DNA from: DASRJG01 sp964647625
Lineage (GTDB): Bacteria > Acidobacteriota > Polarisedimenticolia > Polarisedimenticolales > DASRJG01
Length of the DNA: 64,000 nt
Assembly: GCA_964647625.1 (NCBI GenBank)
Contig: CAZYHZ010000016.1
Location: 15,665-79,664 of the forward strand
Direction: 5' to 3'
Shown here: positions 29,662 through 39,312 of the stretch, one piece after another
Position numbering within the stretch: position 1 is the stretch's first letter
Layout: each line of letters begins with the position of its first letter
Translations under genes and position numbers: made by a program
The notes under the pieces: generated by a model
Databases searched by the model: none
Told to the model about the DNA's origin: nothing
Seen by the model: the letters and a program-made list of their open reading frames with translations, nothing else

Positions 29662-30504
29662 ATGCGACGAAATCAATCTAGCACGCGCAAGAAAGGGCTT
29701 CCCGACGCCGGCACCGCACCTCGCCCCCGGCGGCGATTCGGCCAGAATTTCCTGGTCGACGGGAAGGCGTGCCGCCGGATCGTCGAGGCCCTGGCGCTTT
29801 CAACCGGCGAGACGGTTCTCGAGATCGGGCCGGGCCGGGGCGCACTGACGGAGGCCCTGCTGGCGGCGGTGCCCTCCGTGATCGCGGTCGAGATCGACCG
29901 GGACCTCGCGCGGGCGCTCCGGGCGAAGTTCCCTCCCGATCGGCTCCGATTGCTCGAGCAGGACGTCCTCGATCTGCCGCTGTCCTCCGTGGGCCCCGGC
30001 CTCCCGCTCGTCGTCGCGGGAAACCTTCCGTACAACATCTCGAAGCCGGTGGCGTCGAAGCTGGTCTTCGAGCGCGCGTTCGTCGCGCGCGCGGTCCTGA
30101 TGTTCCAGCGGGAGGTGGCCGGTCGGCTGACGGCTGCGCCCGGAACGGCCGACTACGGCCCGCTCCGCGTCTTGTGCGGCCAGGCGTTCCGCATCGAGCG
30201 GCTGTTCGATCTCGGCCCGGGCGCTTTCCGTCCGAGCCCCAAGGTCGTCTCGACGGTGACGCTGTGGACGCCCCGGGAAGCGGGGTCGCTTCCCGAGCCG
30301 GCCGTGGCGCCGCTTCGGGAGGTCTTGCGGGCCGCTTTCGCACACCGCCGCCAGACACTTCAGAAGAACCTCAGGGCGGCGCTCCCCGGCGGCGAGGCGG
30401 CGGCTGCTGCGCTTCTTCGGTCCTGCGGCCTCGACGGCGGCCTCCGGGCCGAGAGGCTCACGCCGGAGGAGTTCATGGCACTCGCCCGCGCGTGGCCCGG
30501 CTGA
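29662..30504 (+). CDS. rsmA: 16S rRNA dimethyladenosine transferase RsmA/KsgA
   Basis: 280-residue methyltransferase that dimethylates two adjacent adenines in the 3' end of 16S rRNA. Shows RRFGQNFLVD, SAM motif EIGPGRGALTEAL, acidic EIDRDLA, and catalytic NLPYNIS. It is divergent from thioredoxin with only 29 bases between the starts. Confidence 0.93.
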   Translation: MRRNQSSTRKKGLPDAGTAPRPRRRFGQNFLVDGKACRRIVEALALSTGETVLEIGPGRGALTEALLAAVPSVIAVEIDRDLARALRAKFPPDRLRLLEQDVLDLPLSSVGPGLPLVVAGNLPYNISKPVASKLVFERAFVARAVLMFQREVAGRLTAAPGTADYGPLRVLCGQAFRIERLFDLGPGAFRPSPKVVSTVTLWTPREAGSLPEPAVAPLREVLRAAFAHRRQTLQKNLRAALPGGEAAAAALLRSCGLDGGLRAERLTPEEFMALARAWPG

Positions 30505-30520
30505 GCGTTATCATTCCGGC

Positions 30521-32182
30521 GTGTCGCGCCCCCTCGCACTCGAGATCGCCCCCTTGGGCGGCCTCGGCGAATTCGGGATGAATCTCATGGTCTACCGCTA
30601 CGGCGACGACTGCCTCGTCGTCGATGCGGGCATGATGTTTCCCGGATCCGAGCACTTGGGCGTCGACGTCGTCGTCCCCAGCATGGAATTCCTCGACCAG
30701 TGCGGAACGATCCATGCGGTCCTCCTCACGCACGGTCACGAGGACCACATCGGAGCGCTGCCGTTCCTGCTCGCGGGCCGCGACCTGCCCGTCTACGGCT
30801 CCCCCTACACGCTGGGATTGGTGCGCGGGCGCCTCGGCCAGCACGATCTGAGCGCCGCCGCGCGCCTGCTTCCGCTTCCGGCCTCGGGCACGCCTCTGCG
30901 TCTCGGGCCGTTCATCGTCCTGACCCTCCCGGTCTCGCATTCCATTCCGCAGTCCGCGATGCTCGTCCTCGACACGCCGGTGGGCCGCGTCGTTCACACC
31001 GCGGACTTCAAGCTCGACCCCTACCCGCTCAGCGGGCCGGGGACCGACCTGGCGCGCCTGGCGCGTCTCGGCGACGAAGGCGTTCTCGCCCTGTTCTCCG
31101 ACAGCACGAACGCGGAGCTTCCGGGTTTCACCGCCGGCGAGCGGACGGTGGCGCCGGCCCTGCGCGATGCGATCGCCCGCGCCCGGGGGCGGGTGCTCGT
31201 GACGACGTTTTCGAGCAACATCCACCGCATTCAACAGGTCGTCGACATTGCCGTCGAGCAGGGGCGGCAGATCGCGATCGCGGGCTCGTCGATGGAGTTC
31301 CACACGGACGTTGCGATGCAGCTCGGGCTGCTGCGTGTGCCGGGAGGCAGCCTGATCAGCCCCGAATCCGCCATGAGCAAGCCGGCGTCCGATGCGCTGT
31401 TCCTCGTCACGGGCTCGCAGGGCGAGCCGACGTCGGCGCTCGCCCGCATCGCCGTCGACAAGCACCGGGACATCGTCATCGGGGACGGCGATCTCGTGCT
31501 GCATTCCGCTCGCTCGATCCCGGGAAACGAGAAGAGCATCGATCGGATGATCAACCACCTGCTGCGTCGGGGTGCGTCGGTCCTGACGGCCGAGGACGCG
31601 CCGATCCACGTGTCCGGGCATCCCCGGCGGGACGAGCTCGCGCTCCTGATCCACCTCCTGCGCCCCAAGTACCTGCTCCCGATCCACGGCGAGTACCGGC
31701 AGCTGTCCGCGCACGCGGAGGTCGGACGGAGCTGCGGGCTTCCCGACGACCGCGTGCTGCTGGCCGAATCGGGGGACCTGATCGCCCTGACGGAGGACGG
31801 CTTCGAGAAAGTCGGACGCGTGCCCGTCGGGCAGGTCTTCATCGATGGAGCGCTCGACCGCGTCGATTTCACGATGCTCCGCGACCGGCGGCAGATCGCG
31901 GGAGACGGGATCGTCATCGCCGTGGTCGCCGTGCAGCGGGACAGCGGACAGGTCTCCGGGCCCGCGGAGATCGCCAGCCGCGGCTTCGTCTCGAACGCAA
32001 CGGAGGAAGCCCTGCTCCTCGAGGCGCGCGACGTGGTCGCGCTCTCCCTGGCCGACACCTCGCTCGAAGAGCGCGCCGACGAAGGGCTGCTCAAGGCCAA
32101 GATCCAGGCGGGGCTTCGCAGATTCCTGCGGAAGCGCACGCAAAAGCGGCCGCTCATCATTCCCGTGATCGTTGAGTTGTAA
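30521..32182 (+). CDS. rnj: Ribonuclease J
   Basis: 553-residue metallo-beta-lactamase/beta-CASP ribonuclease, acting in 5'-3' RNA decay and processing. The zinc motif HGHEDH is at 71-76, preceded by PLGGLGEFG; later SFH-type elements include VHTADFKLD, DSTNAELPG and SGHPRRDEL, and the C-terminal domain ends QKRPLIIPVIVEL. The length is standard. GTG start 16 bases after rsmA. RNase J is typical of Firmicutes, Actinobacteria, Acidobacteriota and deltaproteobacterial-type lineages rather than enteric bacteria. Confidence 0.93.
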   Translation: MSRPLALEIAPLGGLGEFGMNLMVYRYGDDCLVVDAGMMFPGSEHLGVDVVVPSMEFLDQCGTIHAVLLTHGHEDHIGALPFLLAGRDLPVYGSPYTLGLVRGRLGQHDLSAAARLLPLPASGTPLRLGPFIVLTLPVSHSIPQSAMLVLDTPVGRVVHTADFKLDPYPLSGPGTDLARLARLGDEGVLALFSDSTNAELPGFTAGERTVAPALRDAIARARGRVLVTTFSSNIHRIQQVVDIAVEQGRQIAIAGSSMEFHTDVAMQLGLLRVPGGSLISPESAMSKPASDALFLVTGSQGEPTSALARIAVDKHRDIVIGDGDLVLHSARSIPGNEKSIDRMINHLLRRGASVLTAEDAPIHVSGHPRRDELALLIHLLRPKYLLPIHGEYRQLSAHAEVGRSCGLPDDRVLLAESGDLIALTEDGFEKVGRVPVGQVFIDGALDRVDFTMLRDRRQIAGDGIVIAVVAVQRDSGQVSGPAEIASRGFVSNATEEALLLEARDVVALSLADTSLEERADEGLLKAKIQAGLRRFLRKRTQKRPLIIPVIVEL

Positions 32183-32195
32183 ACTGGCGGCCGCC

Positions 32196-34508
32196 ATGGA
32201 CGTGACGCTCTCGAAGCTCCGGAAAAAAGGCTGGTTCGACGAGGTCGCGGGACTGCTCCTCCTGTCCTTCACCGCGATCACGATCGGGGCCCTCTTGAGC
32301 TACCGGGTCACGGACGCGACCTGGTTCCAGTCCCAGCCGGCGGCGCATCGCATCGCGAACTGGACCGGACGCGTCGGTGCGACGCTCGCGGAGCTTCTCC
32401 TGCAGCTCCTCGGCACGGCCGCGTTCCTCGTTCCGGTCGTCCTCGCGATCACCGGCTGGAATCGATTCCGCGGGAAGAGCGTCGCCTCGTCCTATGCGCG
32501 CCTCGCCGGCCTGTTCGCGCTCGTCGCATCGCTCGCGAGCCTCCTCGACCTCCTCTACGGGACGATCCGCTACGGGGGGGAGTCGTTCCCCGCCGGCGGC
32601 TACGTCGGATCGAAGCTCGCCTCCGCTCTGGTCGCGCTGATGAACCCACCCGGCGCGCTCCTCGCCGCGGCGACGCTCCTGGCGGCGACGATCGTCCTGA
32701 CGACGCGCTTCTCGTTCGCGAAGGCGGCCGTTCGCACGAGCGAGAAAGCCTCGGGAATCTTCGGCGCGGCGCTTACGCGGTTCGGCGCCTACCGCGAGTC
32801 GCGCCGCCGGGAGGCCCAGAAGCGCACGCTCGAGCGCAAGCACCAGAAATCGGCGGCGTCGCGGCAGGCCGAAGCCGCAGCACCGCCCGCGCCTCCGTCG
32901 GTGCCCCGTCCCTCGATCGACCTCGCCGACGCCGGCGAGCCTGAGCTTCCGGTCCGCCCGAAGGTCGCCCCGCGCGTCACGGCGCAGAAGGCGGCGCCCG
33001 CTCCGGCGAAACAGGCCACCCTGCTCGACGCGCCGCCGGCCGGCGGCTACTCGCTCCCGCCGCTCGAGCTGCTGAATGACGCCACCCCACAGGAAGGCGA
33101 GAACGAGAAGGACCTCCTCGCGCGCGCCCAGCTCCTGACCGACAAGTTCCACGAGTTCGCCGTGGAGGGGAAGGTCGTCGCAATCCACCCCGGGCCGGTC
33201 GTCACGACCTTCGAGTTCGCGCCCGAGGCCGGCGTCCGGTACTCGAAAGTGGTCGGCCTGGTCGACGACCTGTGTCTCGGCCTCAAGGCGGAATCGATCC
33301 GCATCGATCGCATCCCCGGCCGGTCGACGATCGGCATCGAGGTGCCGAACAAGCATCAGGAAACCATCTTCCCCCGCGAGCTCCTGGCTTCCGAGAAGTT
33401 CCGCAGCTCGCGATCCAGGCTGTCGCTCGCCCTCGGGAAGGACATCAAGGGCGAGGTCTTCACGGCCGAGCTCGAACGGATGCCGCACCTCCTGATCGCA
33501 GGGGCGACCGGCGCCGGCAAGTCGGTCGGCTTGAACGGGATGATCACGAGCATCCTCTACAAGGCGACGCCGTCCGACGTCCGCTTCATCATGATCGACA
33601 CCAAGATGATCGAGCTCGGCATGTACGCCGAGATCCCCCATCTGCTGATTCCCGTCGTGACCGATCCCAAGCACGCCTCGACCGCGCTCAAGTGGGCCGT
33701 CCGTGAGATGGAGCAGCGCTACAAGCGGCTGGCGTCGCTCGGGGTCCGGAACATCGAGCAATTCAATCAGGCGATCGGCGAGCAGCCGGGCCGCACGCTC
33801 CGGGACGAGCGCACCGGAGAGGAGACGGCGCTCTCCGCGCTCCCGTACATCGTCATCGTGATCGACGAGATGGCCGACCTGATGATGGTCTCCTCGGCCG
33901 ACGTCGAGGAATCGATCATGCGCCTCGCGCAGATGGCGCGCGCCGTCGGCATCCACCTCATCCTCGCGACGCAGCGGCCGTCGGTCGACGTGATCACCGG
34001 CACGATCAAGGCGAACTTCCCGGCGCGCATCGCGTTCCGGGTCAGCCAGCGCGTCGATTCGCGGACGATCATCGACCAGCAGGGCGCCGAGCACCTGATC
34101 GGCCGCGGCGACATGCTGTTCCTGCCGTCGGGCTCCGCGCGCCTGCTGCGGCTCCACTCCGGCTACATCACCGAGCCCGAGCTGAACCGCATCGTCGCGT
34201 TCCTGAAGAAGCAGGCGAAGCCGGTCTACGACGAGTCGGTGCTCAAGGATCCCGAAGAGAGCCGCGAAGGCCCGTTCGAGGCGGGCGATCGCGACTCGAT
34301 GTACATCGACGCCGTGCGGCTCGTCCTTCAGGAAGGCTTCTGCTCGATCACGTTGATCCAGCGCCGGATGCGCCTGGGCTATGCCCGCGCCGCGCGAATC
34401 GTGGACATGATGGAGCAGGAAGGCATCGTCGGGCCCGCGGACGGCAGCAAGCCGCGCGAGCTGATGGTGGGGCCGGAGATCCTCGAAGCCTTGGGCGCGC
34501 CGCAGTAG
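32196..34508 (+). CDS. ftsK: FtsK/SpoIIIE DNA translocase
   Basis: 770-residue septal DNA pump. The N-terminal 190 residues hold about four membrane helices, followed by an Ala/Pro-rich linker (about 200-300), the alpha-beta motor domains with Walker A GATGAGKS (about 437) and Walker B IVIVIDEMADLMM, and the C-terminal gamma winged helix (SITLIQRRMRLGYARAARI) that reads KOPS-type DNA. The ATG at 32196 is 13 bases past the RNase J stop; the upstream in-frame extension overlaps that gene. Confidence 0.93.
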   Translation: MDVTLSKLRKKGWFDEVAGLLLLSFTAITIGALLSYRVTDATWFQSQPAAHRIANWTGRVGATLAELLLQLLGTAAFLVPVVLAITGWNRFRGKSVASSYARLAGLFALVASLASLLDLLYGTIRYGGESFPAGGYVGSKLASALVALMNPPGALLAAATLLAATIVLTTRFSFAKAAVRTSEKASGIFGAALTRFGAYRESRRREAQKRTLERKHQKSAASRQAEAAAPPAPPSVPRPSIDLADAGEPELPVRPKVAPRVTAQKAAPAPAKQATLLDAPPAGGYSLPPLELLNDATPQEGENEKDLLARAQLLTDKFHEFAVEGKVVAIHPGPVVTTFEFAPEAGVRYSKVVGLVDDLCLGLKAESIRIDRIPGRSTIGIEVPNKHQETIFPRELLASEKFRSSRSRLSLALGKDIKGEVFTAELERMPHLLIAGATGAGKSVGLNGMITSILYKATPSDVRFIMIDTKMIELGMYAEIPHLLIPVVTDPKHASTALKWAVREMEQRYKRLASLGVRNIEQFNQAIGEQPGRTLRDERTGEETALSALPYIVIVIDEMADLMMVSSADVEESIMRLAQMARAVGIHLILATQRPSVDVITGTIKANFPARIAFRVSQRVDSRTIIDQQGAEHLIGRGDMLFLPSGSARLLRLHSGYITEPELNRIVAFLKKQAKPVYDESVLKDPEESREGPFEAGDRDSMYIDAVRLVLQEGFCSITLIQRRMRLGYARAARIVDMMEQEGIVGPADGSKPRELMVGPEILEALGAPQ

Positions 34509-34512
34509 CCGA

Positions 34513-35349
34513 CTAGGTGCGCCGGTCGAGGATCCTCTCGGCCAACCCGACGTGGAGCGCCTCGATCATCTCGCCGTCCATCGCGACGACGCCGGCGGCC
34601 GGCCCATCGCCCCCCGTCCACGCCTTCATCACGCGCTGGGCCCAGTCGACCTCCTCTCGCGTGCTCTGGTAGACCTCGTGAATCGGCGCGATCTGATCGG
34701 GATGAATGCAGCTCTTGCCGTCGAACCCGAGGGTCCGGGCGAGGGCCGCGTGCTCGCGCAAGCCGTCGGCGTCCTGGTATTGGAAGTACACGGAGTCGAT
34801 CGCGATGCGCCCGTAGCGGCGGGCGGCGAGCAGGATTCGGCTCATCGCGTGAAGCTCCCACAGGCGTCCCGGGTCGGGCCGGGCGTGGAGGGAGGCGCGC
34901 AGGTCGGCGGAGCCCAAGATCGCCATGCTGATCGTCGGGTGGGCCGACAGCAGCTCCATCGAGCGCGCGACGCCGGTTGCGGTCTCGATCATGAGCGCCG
35001 TCGCCGCGCCGTGATCGGCGAGACGGCCGGCGATCGTGCGGACGAACTCCGGATCTTCCGCCTTCGGGATGACGACGACCGCCGGATGCGCGAACCCGAC
35101 CAGGGTCAGGTCCTCCGCCGGGACGCCGAGGCGGCCTGCGTTCACACGGAGCATCCAGGGCCTGTCGCCGCCAAGACGCGAATCCCCGACCGCCGCGCGC
35201 ACGTTCTCGCGCGCCTCTTCCTTGGCGCCGGGCGCGACCCCGTCTTCGAGATCGATCAGGATCACGTCCGCCGGGAGAGCGTCGAGCTTGTCGAGGAACT
35301 TGCGGCGGGACGCCGGAACGTAGAGAACGCTACGCGGGCAGATCCCCAT
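34513..35349 (-). CDS. CitE-like HpcH/HpaI aldolase-family lyase
   Basis: 278-residue TIM-barrel protein of the citrate-lyase beta subunit-like family (also malyl-CoA lyases and thioesterases). Begins PRSVLYVPASRRKFLDK; metal-site DLEDGVAP; MIETATGV; GSADLRA; DGKSCIHPDQI, all family landmarks. No citrate lyase alpha or gamma genes are near, so it is a free-standing CitE-like enzyme acting on an unidentified acyl-CoA. ATG at 35349 preferred over a TTG at 35367; overlaps the preceding radical SAM gene by 20 bases. Stops of this gene and ftsK are 4 bases apart. Confidence 0.83.
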   Translation of the reverse strand: MGICPRSVLYVPASRRKFLDKLDALPADVILIDLEDGVAPGAKEEARENVRAAVGDSRLGGDRPWMLRVNAGRLGVPAEDLTLVGFAHPAVVVIPKAEDPEFVRTIAGRLADHGAATALMIETATGVARSMELLSAHPTISMAILGSADLRASLHARPDPGRLWELHAMSRILLAARRYGRIAIDSVYFQYQDADGLREHAALARTLGFDGKSCIHPDQIAPIHEVYQSTREEVDWAQRVMKAWTGGDGPAAGVVAMDGEMIEALHVGLAERILDRRT

Positions 35350-36421
35350 GCCCCCAGTATCCCGCAATCGGGGTCCCGCAGGAAAGGCAGCCCCCCGACG
35401 GGCCCTGGGCGCGAGACAGGACGCGGTATCCGCGCCTCGTGATGACGGCCGCGCCGCACGACGGGCAGCGCGTGTCCTCGAGGCCGCCGACTTCTCCCGG
35501 CAGATTCCCCGCGTAGACGTAGCGGAGGCCTTCGTTCCGCCCGATCGCCGCGGCGCGGACCAGATCGTCCGCGGTCGTGTCGCGCGTGTCCCGCATGCGG
35601 TAGTCGGCGTGGAACGCCGTGACGTGCCACGGGATGTCCTTGGAGACTCCCGCCAGGAACCGCCCCAGGTCGCGTAGCTCGCCCGGCTCGTCGTTCCACC
35701 CCGGGATCAGGAGCGTCACGATCTCGAGCCAGAAGCCCATCGCATGGACGCGCACGATCGTGTCGAGGACGCTCTGGAGCTTGCCGCCCAGCTCGCGGTA
35801 GTGCGCGTCGCGGAACCCCTTGAGATCGATCTTGATCAAGCTGACGGCCGGCCTCAAGTAGTCGAGCACCTCGGGCGTCGCGTTGCCGTTCGAGACGATC
35901 CCGCACACGAGGCCTTGCGCTCGCGCGTGGGCGAACACCTCGACGGCCCATTCGGCGGTGATCAGGGGCTCGTTGTAAGTCGAGACCACGACCGGCGTTC
36001 CGTGGACGAGAGCGGAGCGGATCAAGCCTTCGGGCTCCACGTCCCGCGGGCCGGCGAGCGCGGCCGGATCGCGCAGCGCTTGCGAGGTGACCCAGTTCTG
36101 ACAGTACCCGCAGTGGAGATCGCAGCCGAGCATGCCGAACGAGAGGGCGGAGGCGCCCGGCAGCGCGTGGAAGAACGGCTTCTTCTCGATCGGGTCGATT
36201 TGAAGCGCGGCCACGTAGCCGCGCGGGACCCTCAGAATGCCCGATCGGTTCGACCGCACGCGACAGATCCCGTCGAGCCCGGGGAGGATCGTGCAACGGT
36301 GCCCGCACGCGCTGCACTTCACGCGGTTGCCGGAGAGCTTCGTGTAGAGCGCGCCCTCGACCGTGCGCCGGTCGAGCTCTTCAGCCAGCGGAACGATTGC
36401 GGGATCGAGGCGTCGAGGCAT
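35330..36421 (-). CDS. AmmeMemoRadiSam-type radical SAM enzyme
   Basis: 363-residue radical SAM protein of the pyruvate-formate-lyase-activase-related group. An N-terminal Cys pair set (VKCSACGHRCTILPG) precedes the cluster motif CDLHCGYC (C100, C104, C107). The C-terminus carries two more CxxC pairs (RCPSCGAAV and GGCLSCGTPI). The usual AMMECR1 and Memo partner genes are not in the window. The substrate is unknown. Confidence 0.85.
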   Translation of the reverse strand: MPRRLDPAIVPLAEELDRRTVEGALYTKLSGNRVKCSACGHRCTILPGLDGICRVRSNRSGILRVPRGYVAALQIDPIEKKPFFHALPGASALSFGMLGCDLHCGYCQNWVTSQALRDPAALAGPRDVEPEGLIRSALVHGTPVVVSTYNEPLITAEWAVEVFAHARAQGLVCGIVSNGNATPEVLDYLRPAVSLIKIDLKGFRDAHYRELGGKLQSVLDTIVRVHAMGFWLEIVTLLIPGWNDEPGELRDLGRFLAGVSKDIPWHVTAFHADYRMRDTRDTTADDLVRAAAIGRNEGLRYVYAGNLPGEVGGLEDTRCPSCGAAVITRRGYRVLSRAQGPSGGCLSCGTPIAGYWGHGDLPA

Positions 36422-36466
36422 CGGGCCGGGACTCCGCCTCCGAGTTTACCTGTTACGATCCTGGCC

Positions 36467-37993
36467 GTGACCGGCGCTTCAGGCCCAATTCCGTCCGGAA
36501 GGACGGTCCTCTACGGATTGGGCGCGGCCGTCCTCGCTTTTCTTCTCTACGCCCCCACGATCTCTCACCAATTCGCATACGACGACGCCACCGTCGTGCT
36601 GAGGCATCCGCTCGTGCTGGCCGAGGAGTGGAGCCGGATCGCGACATCTGCGTACCACGTCGGCAGCGACGTCCGGGTGCCGACCGGAATCTACCGGCCG
36701 CTGACCATCGCGTCGCTGGCCGCGAATCACGCGATCTCCGGCTTGAAGCCGTGGAGCTATCACCTCGGCAACGTCCTCCTCCACGCCGTCGCGACGTGGC
36801 TGGTCTTTCTCCTCGCCGTCGAGCTGGCGCTTCCCCCCGCGTGGTCGCTGGCGGCGGCCGCGTTGTTCGCCGTGCACCCCGTTCACGTCGAGGCGGTCGC
36901 CAACGTCGCAGGGCGCGGCGAGCTGCTCGCCGCGGTCTTCGCGCTCGCGGGGCTCCTCGCGTACTTCAGGAATCGTCCCGTCGTCATGGGACTCTTGCTC
37001 CTCGCCTCCTGTTTCGCGAAGGAGAACGCGGTCACGATCGTCGGTGTCGTCGTGCTCTGGGAGATCCTGCGGCGGCGGCCCGCGAATGAGACCGGTTCGC
37101 GCGGGCGCGTCCGGGCGTCCGCGATCCGACTCGCCGCCGCGCTCGCTCCGATCCTGGTCTACCTCGTCGCGCGCTTCGCGGTGATCGGCTCGTTCGGCCT
37201 GCGCCCGGACTCCGTCACGCCGATCGAAAACCCGGTCGTGGGACTGGGATCCGCCGATCGCGCGGCCACGGTGCTGTCGGTCTTCGTCCGCGCGCTCTCG
37301 TTGACCTTGACGCCGGTCCGCCTGAGCCCGGATTACGGGTACGCCGAGATCGTGCCCGCGACCCTCTTCTCGCCGGGAGCGATCGTCGGGGCCCTCCTTC
37401 TCGCCGGGCTCGTCGCGCTGATCGTTTTGGCTCGCAAGACGTCGCCGCGCGTTGCGTTCCTCGTCGGATCCGCGATCGTGACGTACTCCATCGTCTCGAA
37501 CGCGTTCGTGATCATCGGAACGATTCTCGGCGATCGACTGCTCTACCTTCCTTCGGCGTTCGCCTGCATCGTCCTGGCGATCGGCATCGCCGCCATCGCC
37601 GGCTCGGCGGGGCGCGGGGCGGCGATCGGGCTTGCCGTGACGGTGACGCTGGCGTTCGCCGCGCGCTCGATCAGCTACGCCGCGGTGTGGCGGGACGATA
37701 CGAGCCTCTTCACGTACGCGGCGCGCGTCTGCCCTCGAAGCGTCCGCGCGATCGGCGGCTACGCGGAGATCTTGGGCGAGCAGGGGCATCCCGAAAGCGC
37801 TCGGCCGATCCTCGACCGCGCCGTGGCGATCGCCCCGGATTTCATCCCGAATCGCCTCAACCGCGCCGCGGCCGAGCTCAGCCTGGGCGATCTCGCCGCC
37901 GCGAGGGCGGACGCCCAGCACGTGCTGACGCTCGATCCGCGGGATCCGGTCGCAGCCCGGATCCTCGAGGCGATTTCGCAACACGATCGATGA
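36467..37993 (+). CDS. Membrane GT-C-type protein with TPR tail (TMTC-like)
   Basis: 508 residues with about ten membrane helices and two TPR units at the end (about 430-505, PILDRAVAIAPDFIPNRLNR). The first loop holds FAYDDATVVLRHPLV and the second YRPLTIASLAANHAISG, then HPVHVEAVANVAGRGELLA, signatures of the TMTC/DUF1736-like membrane mannosyltransferase-like family. Probably transfers sugar from a lipid-linked donor on the outer face; acceptor unknown. GTG at 36467 chosen from the onset of the conserved region; it is divergent from the radical SAM gene with 45 bases between. Confidence 0.72.
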   Translation: MTGASGPIPSGRTVLYGLGAAVLAFLLYAPTISHQFAYDDATVVLRHPLVLAEEWSRIATSAYHVGSDVRVPTGIYRPLTIASLAANHAISGLKPWSYHLGNVLLHAVATWLVFLLAVELALPPAWSLAAAALFAVHPVHVEAVANVAGRGELLAAVFALAGLLAYFRNRPVVMGLLLLASCFAKENAVTIVGVVVLWEILRRRPANETGSRGRVRASAIRLAAALAPILVYLVARFAVIGSFGLRPDSVTPIENPVVGLGSADRAATVLSVFVRALSLTLTPVRLSPDYGYAEIVPATLFSPGAIVGALLLAGLVALIVLARKTSPRVAFLVGSAIVTYSIVSNAFVIIGTILGDRLLYLPSAFACIVLAIGIAAIAGSAGRGAAIGLAVTVTLAFAARSISYAAVWRDDTSLFTYAARVCPRSVRAIGGYAEILGEQGHPESARPILDRAVAIAPDFIPNRLNRAAAELSLGDLAAARADAQHVLTLDPRDPVAARILEAISQHDR

Positions 37994-38016
37994 CGACCCG
38001 GGGCTAGAATCCGCCG

Positions 38017-39312
38017 GTGTCCGAGCCCCGCCCGTCTCGTCCAGAATCCGCGGTAGGGCTCGCCCTCGCCGCATTGCTCGTCGTGCTCGGCGGCAGCGGA
38101 TTGTGGGCACGCGGCCACCTACGCTCGGCGGGAATCGACTTCTACCAATTCTGGCTGGTCGGAAACGCGGCCCCGGCGGCGCAGGACAACGTCTACTCCC
38201 CGGAGGGCCGGCGTGCCCTGGCAGCCTACGGATCGGACCTGGCCGCGCATCCCGACGCTCCGCCGCGTTTGCGAGCCGCCGTCGAGTCTCGGCCCACGAT
38301 CGAGACGTTTTCGACGCCGTTCCTCTACACGATGTTTGCCGCGGCGAGCACCGGTGATTTCGAGGTCGATTTCAACGTTCAGGCGCTCGCGTCGCTCGTG
38401 CTCTGCGGCGCTGCGGTTCTCCTCCTCACCTCTGGGATGGGCTGGAGCCCGGTCCCCGCGATGTCGCTCGTCGCGCTCCTGTTCATAGGCGCCAATCCCC
38501 TGCTGTCGGACGTCCGGGTCGGGAACATCACCTGCTTCCAGCTCGGAGCGCTCGCGGCCACGCTCGCGCTGCTGCGCGTCCCGGAGGATTCGAACGTGCC
38601 CTTCGCCGCGGGGCTCGTCGCGGGCCTCTCGATCGCATTCAAGCCCAACATCGCGCTCGCCGTCGTGCTTCCCGCCGCATCGCGGGCACTCGCCGGACGC
38701 TGGCGGTCGGTGGCGCTCTACGCGGCCGGCGGCGCCACGGCGGTTCTCGGCGCGGTCCTGGCCTCGCTGCGATTGACCGGCTCGCTGCGCGTCTGGAGCG
38801 ACTGGCTGGCCGCGCTGCCTCAGATCGAGGCGACGAGCGATCTGAGCACGGCGATCGGCAACAACTCCATCGCGCGCTGGATCACCGAGACCGGGGGCCC
38901 GAACGTCGCCCCCGTGCTGACCGTCGCCGCGCTTTCGGCCGTGGGGCTCGTGCTCTGGCGCGCCCCCCGGCGCACCGGGTTCCGCGAAGACCTGCTGCTT
39001 TCGGGTCTCGGCATCGTGGCGGTGCTCCTGAGCGCCCGCCTCACGTGGCTTCATTACGAGCTTCTCGCCTTGCCGCTCATCGTCGCGCTGCTGACGCCGC
39101 ACACGGCGCCCAAGCGGCCCGTGCGGCTCATCATCCTGGGATGCGCAGCCGCGGTATGGCTGGGCGCCCCGCTCGACATCCTGCGCGGGGGGGCGACCGG
39201 TTATCCGGTTCTCGAGAGCGCCTTTGCCTTGACCGCGCTGTTCGTCCTCGGCCTCATGGCGCTCCTCGAAGACGCGCCACGACCCAATCTCCCTCCCAGG
39301 GAATCGGCGTGA
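38017..39312 (+). CDS. GT87/DUF2029-like membrane glycosyltransferase
   Basis: 431-residue multi-helix membrane protein. GIDFYQFWLVGNAA near residue 48 and FSTPFLYTMF nearby match the polyprenyl-phosphate-mannose-dependent mannosyltransferase-like family (GT87). GFxAGLSIAFKPNI is a second family-like block (GLVAGLSIAFKPNIALAV here). The donor is probably a polyprenyl phosphate sugar; the acceptor is unknown. GTG start 23 bases after the TMTC-like gene; its last 59 bases overlap the convergent gene at 39254. Confidence 0.72.
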   Translation: MSEPRPSRPESAVGLALAALLVVLGGSGLWARGHLRSAGIDFYQFWLVGNAAPAAQDNVYSPEGRRALAAYGSDLAAHPDAPPRLRAAVESRPTIETFSTPFLYTMFAAASTGDFEVDFNVQALASLVLCGAAVLLLTSGMGWSPVPAMSLVALLFIGANPLLSDVRVGNITCFQLGALAATLALLRVPEDSNVPFAAGLVAGLSIAFKPNIALAVVLPAASRALAGRWRSVALYAAGGATAVLGAVLASLRLTGSLRVWSDWLAALPQIEATSDLSTAIGNNSIARWITETGGPNVAPVLTVAALSAVGLVLWRAPRRTGFREDLLLSGLGIVAVLLSARLTWLHYELLALPLIVALLTPHTAPKRPVRLIILGCAAAVWLGAPLDILRGGATGYPVLESAFALTALFVLGLMALLEDAPRPNLPPRESA

